From NCBI GenBank assembly GCA_037013685.1, contig CM072884.1, positions 99,738,048 to 99,802,047 of the forward strand: a DNA stretch of 64,000 nt, written 5' to 3'. The notes beneath the pieces were generated by a model that did not search any database, was not told the origin of the DNA, and saw only the letters and a program-made list of their open reading frames with translations. Made by a program: the position numbers and the translations under genes. Source of the DNA: Acridotheres tristis. Its lineage: Eukaryota; Chordata; Aves; Passeriformes; Sturnidae. This document shows positions 1 to 12,122 of the stretch, piece after piece; position 1 is the stretch's first letter, and each line of letters begins with the position of its first letter.

Positions 1-3000
1 CCCTAAACAATATGAAGACTTACCTTACTTACTTAGTTATGTTATTATAATAAGCAAAAAGCTAAGTTTATCAGTTCCACAATTTAAGTATCATGAAAAT
101 AAGAAATCCATCTCAACCATTTTCAGACTTCATTCTGATTGGAATACTTCTCCAACTGACAACAACCCATAACTTGTCAGTTATCTTAAGCCCCATAAAC
201 AACAGTAGTAAAAACACTGCCTGGCTTTAAGCTTGGTAATCATGTCCTCTTTTCAAACTGGGTTTAAAAAGACTGAAGCATACCAAACATTCATTGGCAA
301 AGAAAATATCTGAAAGTGTCTCAGTTCCACAGAAGGCAGAGCTGATGCTGATAAAAGCTGACACTGTGTGAAACAGGATTGTGCACACAAACTCTGCTAA
401 GCAAGGCAGCCCAGTACCAAACAGCAACACCATTGTAAACATTAGCTTTTCTCCTGCAAATTTTTATTATCTACTAAGATTAGCACTGTTAGAAAGCAAC
501 ACAGAGACAGAATACAGCCTTGTTTTCATTTACCACTTCCCAACCCCAGTTTCACCTTGTCACTCTCCAAGCAAAGGGAAAACTACCAATGAATGTCTCC
601 CTCAATACATAAATTAGCAGAAAGAAATTTCTTTCTTCAGCTTCTGTGAATGAAAGGCAGCAACAGTAGAGTTAATGCAGCTAGTCTTCTGCTGAGTGAA
701 ATTATTACGGGCAGATATTTTTCTGCAATACAAAAAACCTGCAGCTTCTGTGACTAAGGCAAAGACACTTGATTCAGCACAGTTTCTTGTGGCTGATCTA
801 GCTACTAAATAGTTGTAGCAAATTTAAAGGGAAGGGGGGAGAAAGGACAGCAATCAAGTGGCAAATAATTCACTACTCCAAGTTTAAAAAAGTAACTTTC
901 CGTTATTTTCCCCACAATCAGTTTCATAGAATCTATCACTGGTTTTGACTTGCCTGGAGGCATCAAAGTACCACTATTCATGGAAAACACTGCCAGCACC
1001 AGGAAACTGAAGAATTTTAAAGAAGCTCATTATCATGCTGATTTACATGGAAGTTTGTTTGTTTTCCAGAACTAATGCACTTTTGGCACACACTTCAAAA
1101 GCTTTAGAAATCATGTGATAAACACTTATCATGTGATAAATACTTTTCAAATTGTTGAGAGGCCTTCGACCACCTGTGGCTGAGCTACTGTTCTGTGTCC
1201 AAAGGCTTGTTTTTCTGAATAGAAAAAAAGCTCACAAAATGCAAAGAATCCAGACACATTTCCCTCCATAACGTGAATGAAAAATGAAAAAAGGTTATAC
1301 TGAAACAGGATTTAAAAAGCACTTCAAGATTATTCTCCTTGTGTTTTGCTTTAAAGAGATATTAAAGACTCTTAAAACAATTTAAGCAAAGAAGCAGTAT
1401 ATACTAGAACATGCACAGCTATATGTGCCCAAGTTCTGCTGTGATAAACTGGAGTACTTCCCTTACTGATGGATTTAGCTGTACTATCCCACATCAGCAG
1501 AAGGCTAGGGATGTGGTCCTAACATTGTCATTACTGTTTCATTACATTTCAGATTTCTGCCTGTCATCAGACCCCACTGCAGTTAGAGAAAGATTATGCT
1601 AACCAAGGCTGGGATCATATACCTTCAATATAATAAAAGTTGGGGTACATGAAAGTTGTGAATCCCACTGGGCTTTGAACTCCAAGACATAACAGCTGTT
1701 GAACTACTGACTTAGACAAAACTTTAAATGCTCTGAAGCATTACCAAAGAGTATCTGAGAAGTTCCAATTCTACCACCTTGAACACCACAACAGAATCAT
1801 TGGCCTCATCAGGCTGAGTACTATGAAGGGTAAAAAAAGCTTGAGTTGTTTCCTATGACACGGCAATCCAGGACTTGTGTCAGAATTCATGTCTTCTCCT
1901 TGCAGACTACGGTGATGCAATTTTTGCTCCTGACATGTTTCTATAACCAGCCCAACCTCCCAAGAAAAGGTGAAGGTATTTGCAGCACTTCTGAAAGAAG
2001 ACATGTGGGGTGAAATTATACTGTAAGACACTTTTGACCCATTGGCTGCCTCTTGAATCCCCCTGACCTCAGCGAGACAGGAGCTACGCTGTTTATATCC
2101 AGCCTGTGCCAGGGCACAGGATAAAGCAACAGCTGCAAGCCCTCTCTTGGCTCAGCCTCAGGCACCCGTGTTGCTGTTCAAAGGTAGCCTGAGGCTAAAG
2201 CAATTCACAGCCCTCGTGAAGTGCATCTCAACCAGAGCCTACTGTGTTCACAGATTTCACCTGCAAGTGGCAAACCATATTGAGGTCTTCCTAAGCAAGA
2301 CACTACATCCATCTCAACTGCCAAATTTTAGCCCCATAACTCCTTTGCAGCTGCTCCTCCACGTCCATGGAAGCATCAGCACACCCTAAGTATCTCCAGA
2401 ATACAGGTTTGCAGTCAGAGTTTGAATTTGAGGCTTGTGATGCTGACAAAAGATAGTTGTGTCACTGCATGTGACCTCCACACACAGCCCCACACCCTCC
2501 CCCTTTTTGCAGTCCCTGATGGATTGGAACACCAGGTGAGTACTGCAGGAGGAACTGTCTGAATGCATAATTAATGCACAGAGATGGGGGAGTCAAGATG
2601 TTCAGGATTGACTTTGGTGCACGTTGCCCTGCATAAGGGTATAAAATGCTGGCAAAGGCTGGGCCAGCTGGTCTCCATGTGCTGTAAGCAGCTTCCAGAT
2701 GGAGCCCCCTCCCGGCATGGAAGCTTGCAGCCTAAAGATGGGAAACATTGACTTTTTGACAGTGAGCAAAAAACACTAAGATCCAGCCACACATGGAGAT
2801 AAAATCCAAAAGCAGCTATATAGGTGCTTTGCTGCTTTGGAATGGTGAACTCTCCAAGGCTAAAGACTGTACTTTTCTAGCCAAACCTGCTTATATTATA
2901 AGCCTTTAGACATAAATTGTTGACCAAATCTGAGACTAAGTGGACCTAGCCACATCTAAACTTCTCTGAGTTTAGAAAGCAAGGGGGTCTCACTGAAGCT

Positions 3001-4714
3001 CATAACTGGAGAGACCATGAACCTAATGCACTATTATTTGTTTTAATAGATGACAGAGTTATTTATATACTGAATTACAGCAGTATTTGGACACTGAATT
3101 AGCAATAAATCAAATAATAATCATGCACATAACTACTGTATCCTACTTCTTGTTCCTGGCTAAAAGCCTTCTCTTGGCTACTCTGACCTAAGACCATCCT
3201 GAGGAAACCAGAACATCTTGAGTTCTTGACTAGGTTTTGCACATGTCCTTACAAGTCAGAAGAGCTTTACCCCAAGGTAAACCAGGAACATTAGTTACTT
3301 TTTAACTAGCATGTGCAAGTGTAATTTAACAATTAAAAGAGCAGTGTATGATTACACTGATAAAAGAGGAGCATGACTGCAGAACATAATAGAAGCTACC
3401 ACATATCTGCTATAATTTGTCTATTTTATGGAAGGATGGAAATTAAAGCAATGTAATTAACCCACATAAGCAAACATGTCCTTTATTTTCCTTTGACCTA
3501 ATTTTGTGACTTCAGGTCTAAGAGAAACAATTCCTAAACCTATGAAGAATATGCTACACACAGCACAGCAAGACTGAGCAAGCATGCAATCACTGCAAAG
3601 GAGATGAGTGGCTGGGACTCACTGAAAGTCAACTTGAAATGCAAAAAGGCAGAACTGGAGATCTGCTTGCCAACATGTCACAGTCAAACAGCACTGTAAA
3701 TTCCTTCAGAGCAACTTAGGAACTATATTAAAAATATGTTTGCATATAATTCTTAAAAAAAAAGTAACCTTTAGAATTTGCAGACTGGTATGCACAGCCA
3801 GCACAGTTCTTTCCTTCTGCCATAGGAAAAAAAAAAGCTATATCACAACAACATTCACTGATACGAAGAATTCCAGAAAATGTTGCAAGTTTTATTTAAA
3901 AAAATAGATGAAACAATATTAAAAACAAATCAAAACCCTCTTAACTGCAGTGTTTTCAAGGGCCATGTGACAATAATTGGTCTTCATAACTCAGTCAGTT
4001 CAATAGATGCAGTTGTTTCTCTCTTCAGAATGATTTTACGTGTTTAAATTTTTGAAGCCATTTGTCAAGGTTTTAATGGGTGTAAAAGCTTCTAAGTCTA
4101 TTTAGTGAGACTCAACAAGACTTCTAATCACACAGTGAAAAATATTACTTGCAGAGTAAGTTAAAACAAAATAGAAACACACCATTTATATTGTATTCAA
4201 AGAGATGATTCCTTGCTGGCTGATTCAACACCTAGAAATCATCTGACACGCTTCTGGCTACAAAACCCAGTCACACAGAGTTCGTAGTCAAATTCTGAGA
4301 AGCCTTCTCAAATTTAGTATTTAAGCACAAGAGGAAAGAAAGACAAGAAGAGAAAATGGACAGCTGTAGGCTGAGTTTTTATATGGTTTTGTTGGGGCTT
4401 TCTCATGCAAGGAAGTTTCATGCAGAGGAAACCTGCAAAAAAAGAACTGCATTCTTTTTACTTTTTCATTTATCCGGAAGTCATGGCACAGAAATTAGTC
4501 GCTTCACATAGACAGTGCATGCATCTGTTCATAATCTCACCTTGGAACAATGGAAGAAGTCCAAATTTGCAGGCTATCAGATTTTTAGAAATGCAAATAA
4601 CTTCATTCGAAGCTTCATTAAAAGGACTTATACTGGGTTTGGATTGTTGGCATGTCTTTCCATATGACCCATCACAGCTAAAAAAAGAGATGTTCCAAAA
4701 GGAGAAGTAATAAA
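1..4714 (-). other. MAP3K15 intron 1, distal part, no exon recognised
   Basis: AT-rich non-coding sequence downstream of MAP3K15 exon 1, which ends at 11649 on the minus strand. I looked on the minus strand for the next ASK-family coding block, which should continue the thioredoxin-binding region after the aspartate split at the exon 1 donor, and saw none. The short open frames here look random and match no family I know. Apart from a tandem duplication at 1110-1145 I see no recognisable repeat. Calling it intron rests on the gene order and on exon 1 ending in a good splice donor. The intron must extend below position 1. Confidence 0.7.
1110..1145. repeat. 18-bp tandem duplication, two copies
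   Basis: Two adjacent 18-bp units, the first at 1110-1127 and the second at 1128-1145, both beginning ATCATGTGATAAA. They differ at one internal base (cACTT versus tACTT at the end). It is intronic, with no coding frame and no evident function; replication slippage is the simplest origin. Confidence 0.85.
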
Positions 4715-4720
4715 ACAGAA

Positions 4721-5378
4721 TGTAGGAGCTGTGGGTGGTCAGGACGGTCGGGACTGATGGAGAGATCTCTAAAGGCAGGGGTTGGAACTTGTGGTTTATT
4801 GCAAAGGGTGTGGGTGAAAGGGCCCTGCCTGGGGCTGCCAGCCACAGCTTGGAGCAGGCCTGTGAGAGCAGGAGGGCAAGACCAAAAAGAGGGCAAGGGG
4901 TAAGAGTTAAGAGCAGTAAGAGAGTAAAGTAAGAGAAGTAAGAGCATAAGAGAGCAAGCTTCCCGTTACAATACATTAAATCTTCTTCTGTGTTGAATAT
5001 TCTAAATGTCACTAACCAATCTAATACAAGATACAAATCCTATAGCATTTACATACAGCCTATAAGAATCATTACATTACCATACTGTGTTACACTTTAA
5101 ACCCTAAAAACTACTCTTTGGACCCCCTTTACCAAGCTAGTAGGGTCCTAGTAGGGTCTTCTCTGACCCTTGGACCTGTCTGCAAGCAGAGGGGATTGTT
5201 CAATAAAAAGGGGATTACTTTCAGTTGGCCATACTCTTGTTTTCTAGTTGTTCAGTAACTAAGGTTTGGTATCTCGAAGACGGTTTTCATTTCAATCTCG
5301 CTTATAGTTTCCACATTCTCAAAATCTTTTGCCAGGCAATCGTATTTATAAGGTTTTCCAGTTTCATCTTCCCCAACA
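4721..5378 (-). mobile_element. Solo LTR of an avian endogenous retrovirus (ERVK-like)
   Basis: A 658-bp long terminal repeat in minus orientation. Read on the minus strand it starts TGTTGGGGAAGATG at 5378 and ends GCTCCTACA at 4721, with the TG...CA ends expected of an LTR. It is flanked by a perfect 6-bp target duplication ACAGAA (4715-4720 and 5379-5384). A minus-strand AATAAA (plus 4795-4800) lies in the position of an LTR poly(A) signal. A CTCTTA-rich low-complexity stretch lies at about 4900-4965. There is no gag, pol or env sequence between the target copies, so this is a solo LTR left by recombination. Six-base duplications fit ERVK/beta-like elements; the family name is inferred. It lies in MAP3K15 intron 1 in the same orientation as the gene. 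Confidence 0.85.
4795..4800 (-). promoter_or_regulatory. LTR poly(A) signal AATAAA
   Basis: Plus-strand TTTATT reads AATAAA on the minus strand, about 75 bp before the 3' end of the solo LTR. That is the normal place for the R-region polyadenylation signal. It points in the direction of MAP3K15 transcription, so it could act as a cryptic intronic poly(A) site. Use of the site is not shown by the sequence. Confidence 0.55.
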
Positions 5379-5381
5379 ACA

Positions 5382-5408
5382 GAATCTCTCTCCATCAGAG
5401 AGAGATTC
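5382..5408. repeat. Perfect 11-bp inverted repeat beside the solo LTR
   Basis: Arms GAATCTCTCTC (5382-5392) and GAGAGAGATTC (5398-5408) are exact reverse complements separated by 5 nt (CATCA). The left arm overlaps the last three bases of the LTR target duplication. The structure belongs to the host sequence flanking the LTR, not to the LTR. No function is apparent. Confidence 0.85.
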
Positions 5409-5654
5409 TCCATTTCTTCTTCTTGTTCTTAGTATCTTCCCCATGGCAATATACCACAGAAAACTTAATGAATTCCACTTAACCTACTTATGGTTATTTA
5501 TTTGCAGGTTTCTAAGCCTGTTCAGCTGACATTAAAGGAGCTACTTCACAGAACATATGCAAGATGAATTTCAGGTTACACACAGGAAAAGCAAAAGGGT
5601 TGACTCAAAGTCATTTTTCACAGCTGACAGACTTGGGATATGACAACTGCAATG

Positions 5655-5922
5655 CACAGGACAGGGGGCAATGTTTTTAAACTGAAAAAGGACAGGTTTA
5701 AGTTAGAGGTTACAAAGAAATTCTTTTCTTGGAGGGTGGTGAAGCACTGGAATAGGCTGTCCAGGGAAGCTGTAGATACTCCACCCCTAAAGTGTTCAGA
5801 GCCATGCTGGACAGGGCCCTGAGCAACCTGATCCAGCAAATGGCATCCAGGCACATGGCAGGGCAGGGTGGAACAAATGATCTTTAAGGTTCCTCCTACC
5901 CTAACCTTTCTATGATTCTGAT
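5655..5922 (+). mobile_element. CR1 LINE 3' fragment
   Basis: Typical end of a CR1 retrotransposon in plus orientation. It has a degraded end of ORF2 (the phrase VVKHWNRLSREAVD can be read near 5736-5777) and then the 3' tail with GATCTTTAAGGTTCCTCCTACCC and TATGATTCTGATGATG, a worn form of the 8-bp ATTCTATG terminal repeat. It is 5'-truncated, as most CR1 copies are, and not functional. It lies in MAP3K15 intron 1, antisense to the gene. Confidence 0.85.
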
Positions 5923-6094
5923 GATGAAAATAATGGTTTCCACTGTTAAACAAAAACATGCAAATCTCTGAATGCAAATAAGCATTTCTGAAAGAAATGC
6001 TAGAAATTGACCCCAGCTAATATAAAAGCAAAATACACCTCTTGAATGCATCACATCACAGCATCTGAGATATATCATAATACAAAGACAAAGC

Positions 6095-6485
6095 CTACAG
6101 AGGGTGAAGCAAGGATAGGTAGCATGGGAGGAATACAGAGAAATTGTCCAAGCAGCCAGCGATCAGGTTAGGAAAGCTAAAGCTCGGATAGAATTAAATC
6201 TGGCCAGGGACATCAAGGGCAACAAGAAGAGCTTCTATAAGTATGTTGGTGATAAAAGGAAGACACAGAAAAACATAGACTCTCTCCAGAAGGAAACAGG
6301 ACACCTGGTTACCCAGGTCATAGGAAACACTGAGGTACTTAGTAACATTTTTGCCTTAGTCTTCACTAGCAGGTGCTCCAGCCACACCACCAGAGTCACA
6401 GAAGGCAAAGACAGGGACTGGGAGAATGAAGAAGTGCCCACTGCAGAACATCAATTCTGAAACCATCTAAGGAAGATGAAGGTGC
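6095..6485 (+). mobile_element. CR1 LINE ORF2 internal fragment (upstream of RT)
   Basis: The plus strand carries an open stretch of about 110 codons starting near 6122. It reads [20 protein letters not shown], then [20 protein letters not shown], then the phrase [13 protein letters not shown]. This is the conserved linker between the endonuclease and reverse transcriptase parts of avian CR1 ORF2. The frame ends at a stop near 6460. The RT catalytic core is missing because the sequence jumps to the CR1 3' region after 6590. It is an immobile relic and probably part of the same old element as 6596-7140. Confidence 0.75.
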
Positions 6486-6489
6486 ATGA

Positions 6490-6590
6490 TCAATCAGAAT
6501 CAGTCAATCAATCAATCAAAGAATTGATTAATCAAGTTGGAAAAGACCTCTGAGATAATCAATCCAACTGTGTCCTGTACTTCATCAAAA
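6490..6590 (-). mobile_element. Short CR1 3'-end fragment, reverse orientation, with (TCAA)n
   Basis: A short simple repeat of TCAA units (about 6503-6521) is followed by AGTTGGAAAAGACCTCTGAG and a worn form of GATCATCAAGTCCAACTGT. That is the reverse complement of a CR1 3' end. The fragment separates two plus-oriented CR1 pieces, so it probably inserted into an older CR1 copy. The boundaries are approximate. Confidence 0.6.
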
Positions 6591-6595
6591 GCAGC

Positions 6596-7140
6596 ATAGT
6601 TGGCAGGTCAAGGGAAGCGATTTTCTCCACCTACTCTGCTTTTTTGAGACCCCATCTGGAGTGCTGTATCCAGCTTTGGGGTTTCCAGGGTAAGAACGGT
6701 GGGGACCTGTTTGAGAAGTTCAAGAGGAAGATTGTGAAGATGATCAGAGGGCTGCAACACCTCTCCCAGGAAGACAGACTGAGTGCTGGGGCTCTTTAGT
6801 CTGGAGAAGAAAATGCTCTGGGGAGACTTTATAGCACCTTGCAGTACCTAAAGGGGGCTACAAGAGAGCTGGAGAGGGACCTTTTACAAAGGCCTGTAGT
6901 GATAGGGCAAAGGGGAATGGCTTTAAGACAAAAGAGGGCTGATTTAGATTACTGTAAGGATAGTAAGACACTGAAACAGGTTATGCAGAGAGATTGTGGC
7001 TACCCCATTCCTGGAATTGTTCAAAGCCAGTCTGGACAGGGCTTTGAGCTACGTGGTTTAGTGGAAGGTGTCTCTGCTCATGTCAGAGGGGTTGAAACTG
7101 GATGATCTTTAAGGTCTCTGCCAACCTAAACTGATTTATG
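6596..7140 (+). mobile_element. CR1 LINE 3' fragment
   Basis: Plus-oriented CR1. Recognisable phrases include CATCTGGAGTGCTGTATCCA, GATGATCAGAGGGCTGCAAC, CAGTACCTAAAGGGGGCTAC and GTAGTGATAGGGCAAAGG, ending with GATGATCTTTAAGGTCTCTG and the CCAACCTAAACTG tail. The ORF2 reading frame is broken by substitutions and stops, and part of the usual sequence near 6960 is deleted. It lies in MAP3K15 intron 1, antisense to the gene. Confidence 0.88.
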
Positions 7141-10100
7141 ACAGTAACATACAGACTTGATGGATTTTACCAGGCTTGTTACTGCCATTTAAAACCAGCC
7201 TCACAGACTTAGATACAAAAGGACTACAATACTGGTATATTAAAGGGTTTTGTTGTCAGAATATTTGGCTTGATGTCACAATGCAGAGCTTTGCTGGAGA
7301 CACCTGAAGTCGATCTAGGTGTGCAGCAGTACACAGAGATGTAAGATCAGATCCCAACAGCTCTGGCATTTTACTAAAGCAGCACAATATCCAGCCCAGC
7401 CTCTCATCCACCACCTTCTGTTCTGAAGATGGTTGGTTTGCTTCTCTTTGTACTTTTTTATTCTGTGGTATATATATATCTCTTGAGATTTAAAGCAAAT
7501 GCACCCCTAGCCATTGAGTAACTTGCATGGGAAAATAAAGAAAAGATTTTAAATATTCCTCAGAAAAACAGCAAACCCTGCCTGCTGAAGTAAGCATCAG
7601 AGCAGTAACCCTTAACTCCACCACTACTCACTGTCACACCCAGAGGCAAAGATAAACTGCAGCAGGAAGATATGATGAAGTTTAAGAAGTTATTGCCCTC
7701 AAACATCATTCCTGTCAGAGACTGCACTCCCTGTGGCAGAGTCAGCAAGTGAATCTCTGCCTCCAGCTAAGCTGCACTGTTTATCACACTGTATATTATC
7801 CTAAAGCAGTGACAAGTGTTTACTGCACCCAATACACTCAGCCTTCAGGCTAAAGAAGGTGAAGAATCCCTGCCAGGTCTGAAGTGGGGACGCTGGCCTT
7901 CCGAGGGCAGAGGGTTTCAGGGCAGGCAGCTGGGGGACAGGCAACAATGATTCCCCAACAGGTGCCAGAGCCTGAAAAGTAGGATCCAGCAAATGTATTT
8001 CCTCCTTCCCCTTTCACAGCATAACATGAAGAAAAAGACTTCCAGGGACAAGAAATTAGGGTTAAAAGTGGTTCAACTAGGGTACAGAAGTAAGGAGGAT
8101 CCATGTTTCAGTCTCTGGGCTCACTGCCAAGTCTTGGCTCTGGATGAAGACAAGTTTGCAGAGACAGGTGTCAGATCAAGCATTTTGGGGCTGCCTTATT
8201 ATACAGGATATTGATTAGAGAAGTTCATATATAGCAAAACAGCAGAAATAGACTTCAAAATATTCCCCTGTACTCACAAATTATCTGACAGGTTCCTGGA
8301 TTGTCAGAGGAATACTCATTTATCTCAGGTCAGCATTCAGCTCTATTTCTCAGTACACCATTTTCTCTCTAGCTTGTCTTCCTTTCAGCTGATTTTCATC
8401 CTGCTGACTGTATAATTTCTAAATGCTGTGGTCAAATGGTCAAAGAACTATTCCAAGCCTCAAAACAGATTGATGCACATCCCTCATGAGGGAAAAGCAT
8501 GATCAGCTACAGAGACAGGATTTCAAAAACCAAAACGGGAACATGCAAAACCTGTAAAACTGTACTTTGTACACTCCTTCACTTAACACTGTAGCCAAAC
8601 CTTATTGCCTGGCACTTCAGGCACTAAGATTTGATAAAGTTTTGAATAGACAAAGAAAAGCTACATTGTTTCTAACATCACCCTTCCAGAGGTACAGGTC
8701 AGACATTTGACTTTGACATTATGTTTGCTTTCTTAGTACATCCAGAACAGAAAGATCCTTTGCATCTATGAATCATTCTACCTGAAACATCACTATAGCC
8801 AAGTCACACTCACCTTTTCACTATGTCTCTCAAGCTGTTTATGAATGCACTACAGTGCCTGCAGTTTGATTTCCTTCATGGGATGATTCTGAAGAATTCT
8901 GAAAATTCTCAGTTAGCTCCTAGGCTCACTGTTCCTAAGGAAAATTGATTTTATTTTCTGCAAAAAAGCTTCACACTACTGCCCTGTGCCCAGTTTTAGT
9001 CTAAAAATATTACCTTTCTTTCTTCCCAGAGATACTGTCAATGCATACAACCCTACTTGTTGCTCCTTTATTAGGTAGATATCATTGCCCATTTTTGAAA
9101 AACATAAATTATTTTGCTGACAGCTTGTTTCTAGCACCACTGAGCAAAGAAATCTTAGATTTCTTTTACCAAGTTCTTATTTCATGACTTGTAAGTTTGC
9201 TTTCATTAAGTGCTGTAGTTCTCCTTTAGCAAAGCAGCACCTTAGAAAGCTGATTTCTTAAGATCAGGATCATCCTGCATTACCTGCAGGTCCGCAGTAC
9301 CTAACTAAAGGCATTAAGTCATGCTTCCATTCATGATAAGATTTCAAATGATGGGAAGTCAGTAATGACTACACTCAAGGAAAAACACATATACTCTGAT
9401 TATGGAATTTAAGTGGGGTTGCAGCACTTTTCTCAGAGTTCTACTGAGAAACCATCTACCAGAAAACCTGTCTGAAGACAGGAAAGAGGTTTCTGTTGAA
9501 GTTTTTCATTGCACTCTGTCCTAAAGTTTGCTGATTTTGTCACAAAAGGTACTTATAGATTCATACTAAGTAAGGTAAATAAATTTGCTTTGGAGGGGGT
9601 TGTCTAATAGCCGAGTAAAGGCTACAATTTCAGGCATAGTCAGGGAAAAAGGCTCATGGATAACATTTTTAACAAAAAGCTATCAATACTACTCACAATG
9701 AGATGGTCTTTTGGTCTTTGCTGCTCAGTCATTAAGCATTAGTAGATGGTTAAGGTTCCACTAGTAAACCAAAAGATGGCAACAGGCAAGCATCTCTTAG
9801 AGACCCCACCCCAAAGCAAGAGGAATTGCTTTTCAAGGTTCTGCCCCTCAGCTACAGAAAGTAAATATACACTGTAAGAGATAACTTCATTATGGGAAAC
9901 ACCTGTTAATATCTTACCCAGGCAGCAATAAAACTTCTTTAGATCTTTTTTCTTTTTAAAGTAAACACACAGGAACTTCCTTACACAAAGTTCATCATGA
10001 GCCATAGGAGCGTTCACATTAAAACTTATTCTTAATGGTGTTCTTCTTAAGAACTGAATAGATGCCAGCAATCCAGGCATACATTACACAAACTAATCAT

Positions 10101-11430
10101 GGTTGTCCCCATGGCTGATCTCAAATTGTTGCTACAGAAAAGAAATCCACAAAAAGTCTATTTTTAACAATCTCCTCCAATTAGTTTTAAATTAAAAGAA
10201 AATGGATATAAGAGTGTTGAAGGTGTATCCAGTAAAAAAGCACTTTACTATTAAAAGTGGTATTAGTGATAAAATTATCTTGGTCCAACAAGATGACTTG
10301 AATCAAAAGTCTGCATATTCAAAAGTTAGGGCACATTCCTAGAGAAGAGACATTCACTTCAGAATGCAGTAATTTAAGAATCCCTTTTAAATAGCTGTTT
10401 CAGACTCTCAGTACAATGCACAGCAGGTGTGTGTCTAATACATTAATAGCACTGTTAGTAGAAATGGAGGAATAATTTTGTGTTGCTGAGTACATTATTA
10501 TGCTTACCTTCAGAAGGGCTATAAGAGAGATTGCTAGGTTGTGTTTGTGTACTAAGACACACAAAGAATATATTACATACTTGTCAACCTTGCTAGCAGA
10601 GACATAACAAAAAAACTCTGACCGGGGGAAAAAAAAAACAGACAAAAAAGGATGTGAGGTTCCTCAATATTTCGTTGGCTTTTTGGGATGAAATGGACTC
10701 AAAATCACATGAGAATTTAAAATAAGACTAAAGTTTTAGGAAATAGTCTTTAATCCATCTCATGAGTAAAACAAAGTTCTTGTAAAAGACGAACATCAAC
10801 ATGGACTTAAAGTGTTCTTTCCATCTTTGGAGTCTGTGAATTTCCGGCATTTCCTTATGCTGGCTCATACAGATAGAAGAAAAAACGTCTGTCAGTATGC
10901 CAGCAAAATGTCCACACACTCACCTCGATTAGTTCATAGTACCTATTGGCTCAGAGGATTCCAGTGTGTGCTCAAAAAGCTCACAGCTCTCTCCCATAGT
11001 GCCAAACCAGCCAGGTGATTTTGAGTGGAGGAGGGACAGCAGCTTTCTTTTGAACTATCAGACAGACACCTGTCACCAGCTGGACCCTGAACAGGGTGGG
11101 AAATATCCACAAGTCCTCCTCAGGACTTGTTCAGAGCAATACAGGATCGCTTTGTTCACATACAAGCCAATATCACTGTCCAGTCTGGAGTGAGAGTAGT
11201 GAACATGAAGCCTCTGGCCGAGCCAGATCAGAGCCTGGTGTGTCCCGCTCTAAGCTCCCCATCAGGCTGGGAACTGGAAGAGGGCTCTCATCGAAGCACC
11301 CCAGGAGGAGCTCTGCTATTCCTTAAGACTGGGCTGGTACTGTAGGATCCACAGCTCTGCTGGCGCAACGCACCGTGGCGACTCAACGGGCTACTCTGAG
11401 CCTCAACATCTTCCTCTCACCTTCTCCTGC
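7141..11430 (-). other. MAP3K15 intron 1, proximal part, nothing recognised
   Basis: AT-rich sequence between the CR1 cluster and the CpG island. I see no exon with homology, no RNA gene and no recognisable transposon. A short (TA)n run lies near 7469-7481. GC content rises from about 11000 towards the CpG island. Open frames on both strands are short and overlapping and look like chance. Confidence 0.6.
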
Positions 11431-11648
11431 TCCCTGTGCTGGACGCATTACACGAGGATCCCTTCGCACCCATCTCCCTGTCCCCACACCACTTGCCAAG
11501 AGCCCCGCTTCCCGTCTTCTCCAGCGCCCCGTTCACGGAGCGCTCCCCGTCCCTGCCGGCCGTGTCCCCGCACGACCCGGGCAGGCGACGCGGGGCAGGC
11601 TCGATCTTCAGCCCCCGCCCCCGTTCCGCCTCAGCCCAGCCCGCTCAC

Positions 11649-11973
11649 CCGCGTCGTAGAACGCGTCCAGCACCGCCGTCTCGCCGAAGTCCAGCTCGCC
11701 GAAGTTGACGGTGCTGAGCTGGGCTCCCTCGGCCTCGCAGGCCCGCAGCAGGCACTGCCGCGCCCCGGCCTCGGGGCTCCGCGCCCCGGCGCCCGCCTTG
11801 GGCGGGTCGTTCAGCACGTACACGGCCCGCAGGCAGCGCGGCCGCGGGGCTGCCGGGGCTGCCGAGCCCACCTCGGCCTCCGCCGCCTCCGCCGGGCCCC
11901 CGGCCGCCGGCTCCGGCTCTGCTCCGGGGGGCACCGGCTCGGCGGCCGCGCTGCCGCCCGCGGGGCTCTCCAT
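11649..11973 (-). CDS. MAP3K15 (ASK3) first coding exon
   Basis: First coding exon of MAP3K15/ASK3, a MAP3 kinase of the ASK family that activates p38/JNK through MKK3/6/4/7; ASK3 is known for osmotic-stress response. The exon encodes 108 residues plus one base (phase 1). Residues 1-48 are a low-complexity Ala/Pro/Glu/Gly leader beginning MESPAGGSAAAEPVPPG. From about residue 49 comes the conserved start of the thioredoxin-binding region, with LRAVYVLN, GARQCLLRACEAEGA, FGELDFGETAVLDAFYDA. The donor is GCGG|GTGAGC at 11649/11648. The start at 11973 is chosen because vertebrate MAP3K15 begins MES and its context is strong (G at -3, G at +4), although the frame stays open upstream to 12519. ASK1 (MAP3K5) is the main alternative, but CLLRACEAEGA and AVLDAFYDA fit ASK3 better. 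The remaining exons are outside the window. Confidence 0.93.
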
Positions 11974-12122
11974 AGCGGCGTCGAGGGATGAGGGGTCGGG
12001 GGGCTGCCGGCAGGTGCTCAGGCGGGGCCGCGTCCCATTGCGAGCAGGTGGGCAAACCCCGGGGCGAGGCGGCTCCCTCCCTCCTCCTGCCGGCCCTTCT
12101 GCCCGCGCTTCTCTTCGTTCCC

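Noticed and set aside
4470..5036. 188-codon minus-strand frame
   Set aside because: It crosses the left edge of the solo LTR into flanking host DNA, so it cannot be an ancestral gene of either, and it shows no retroviral domain.
5640..7105. Plus-strand frames of 60-90 codons as possible genes
   Set aside because: They are decayed CR1 ORF2 and 3' UTR sequence, annotated as mobile elements.
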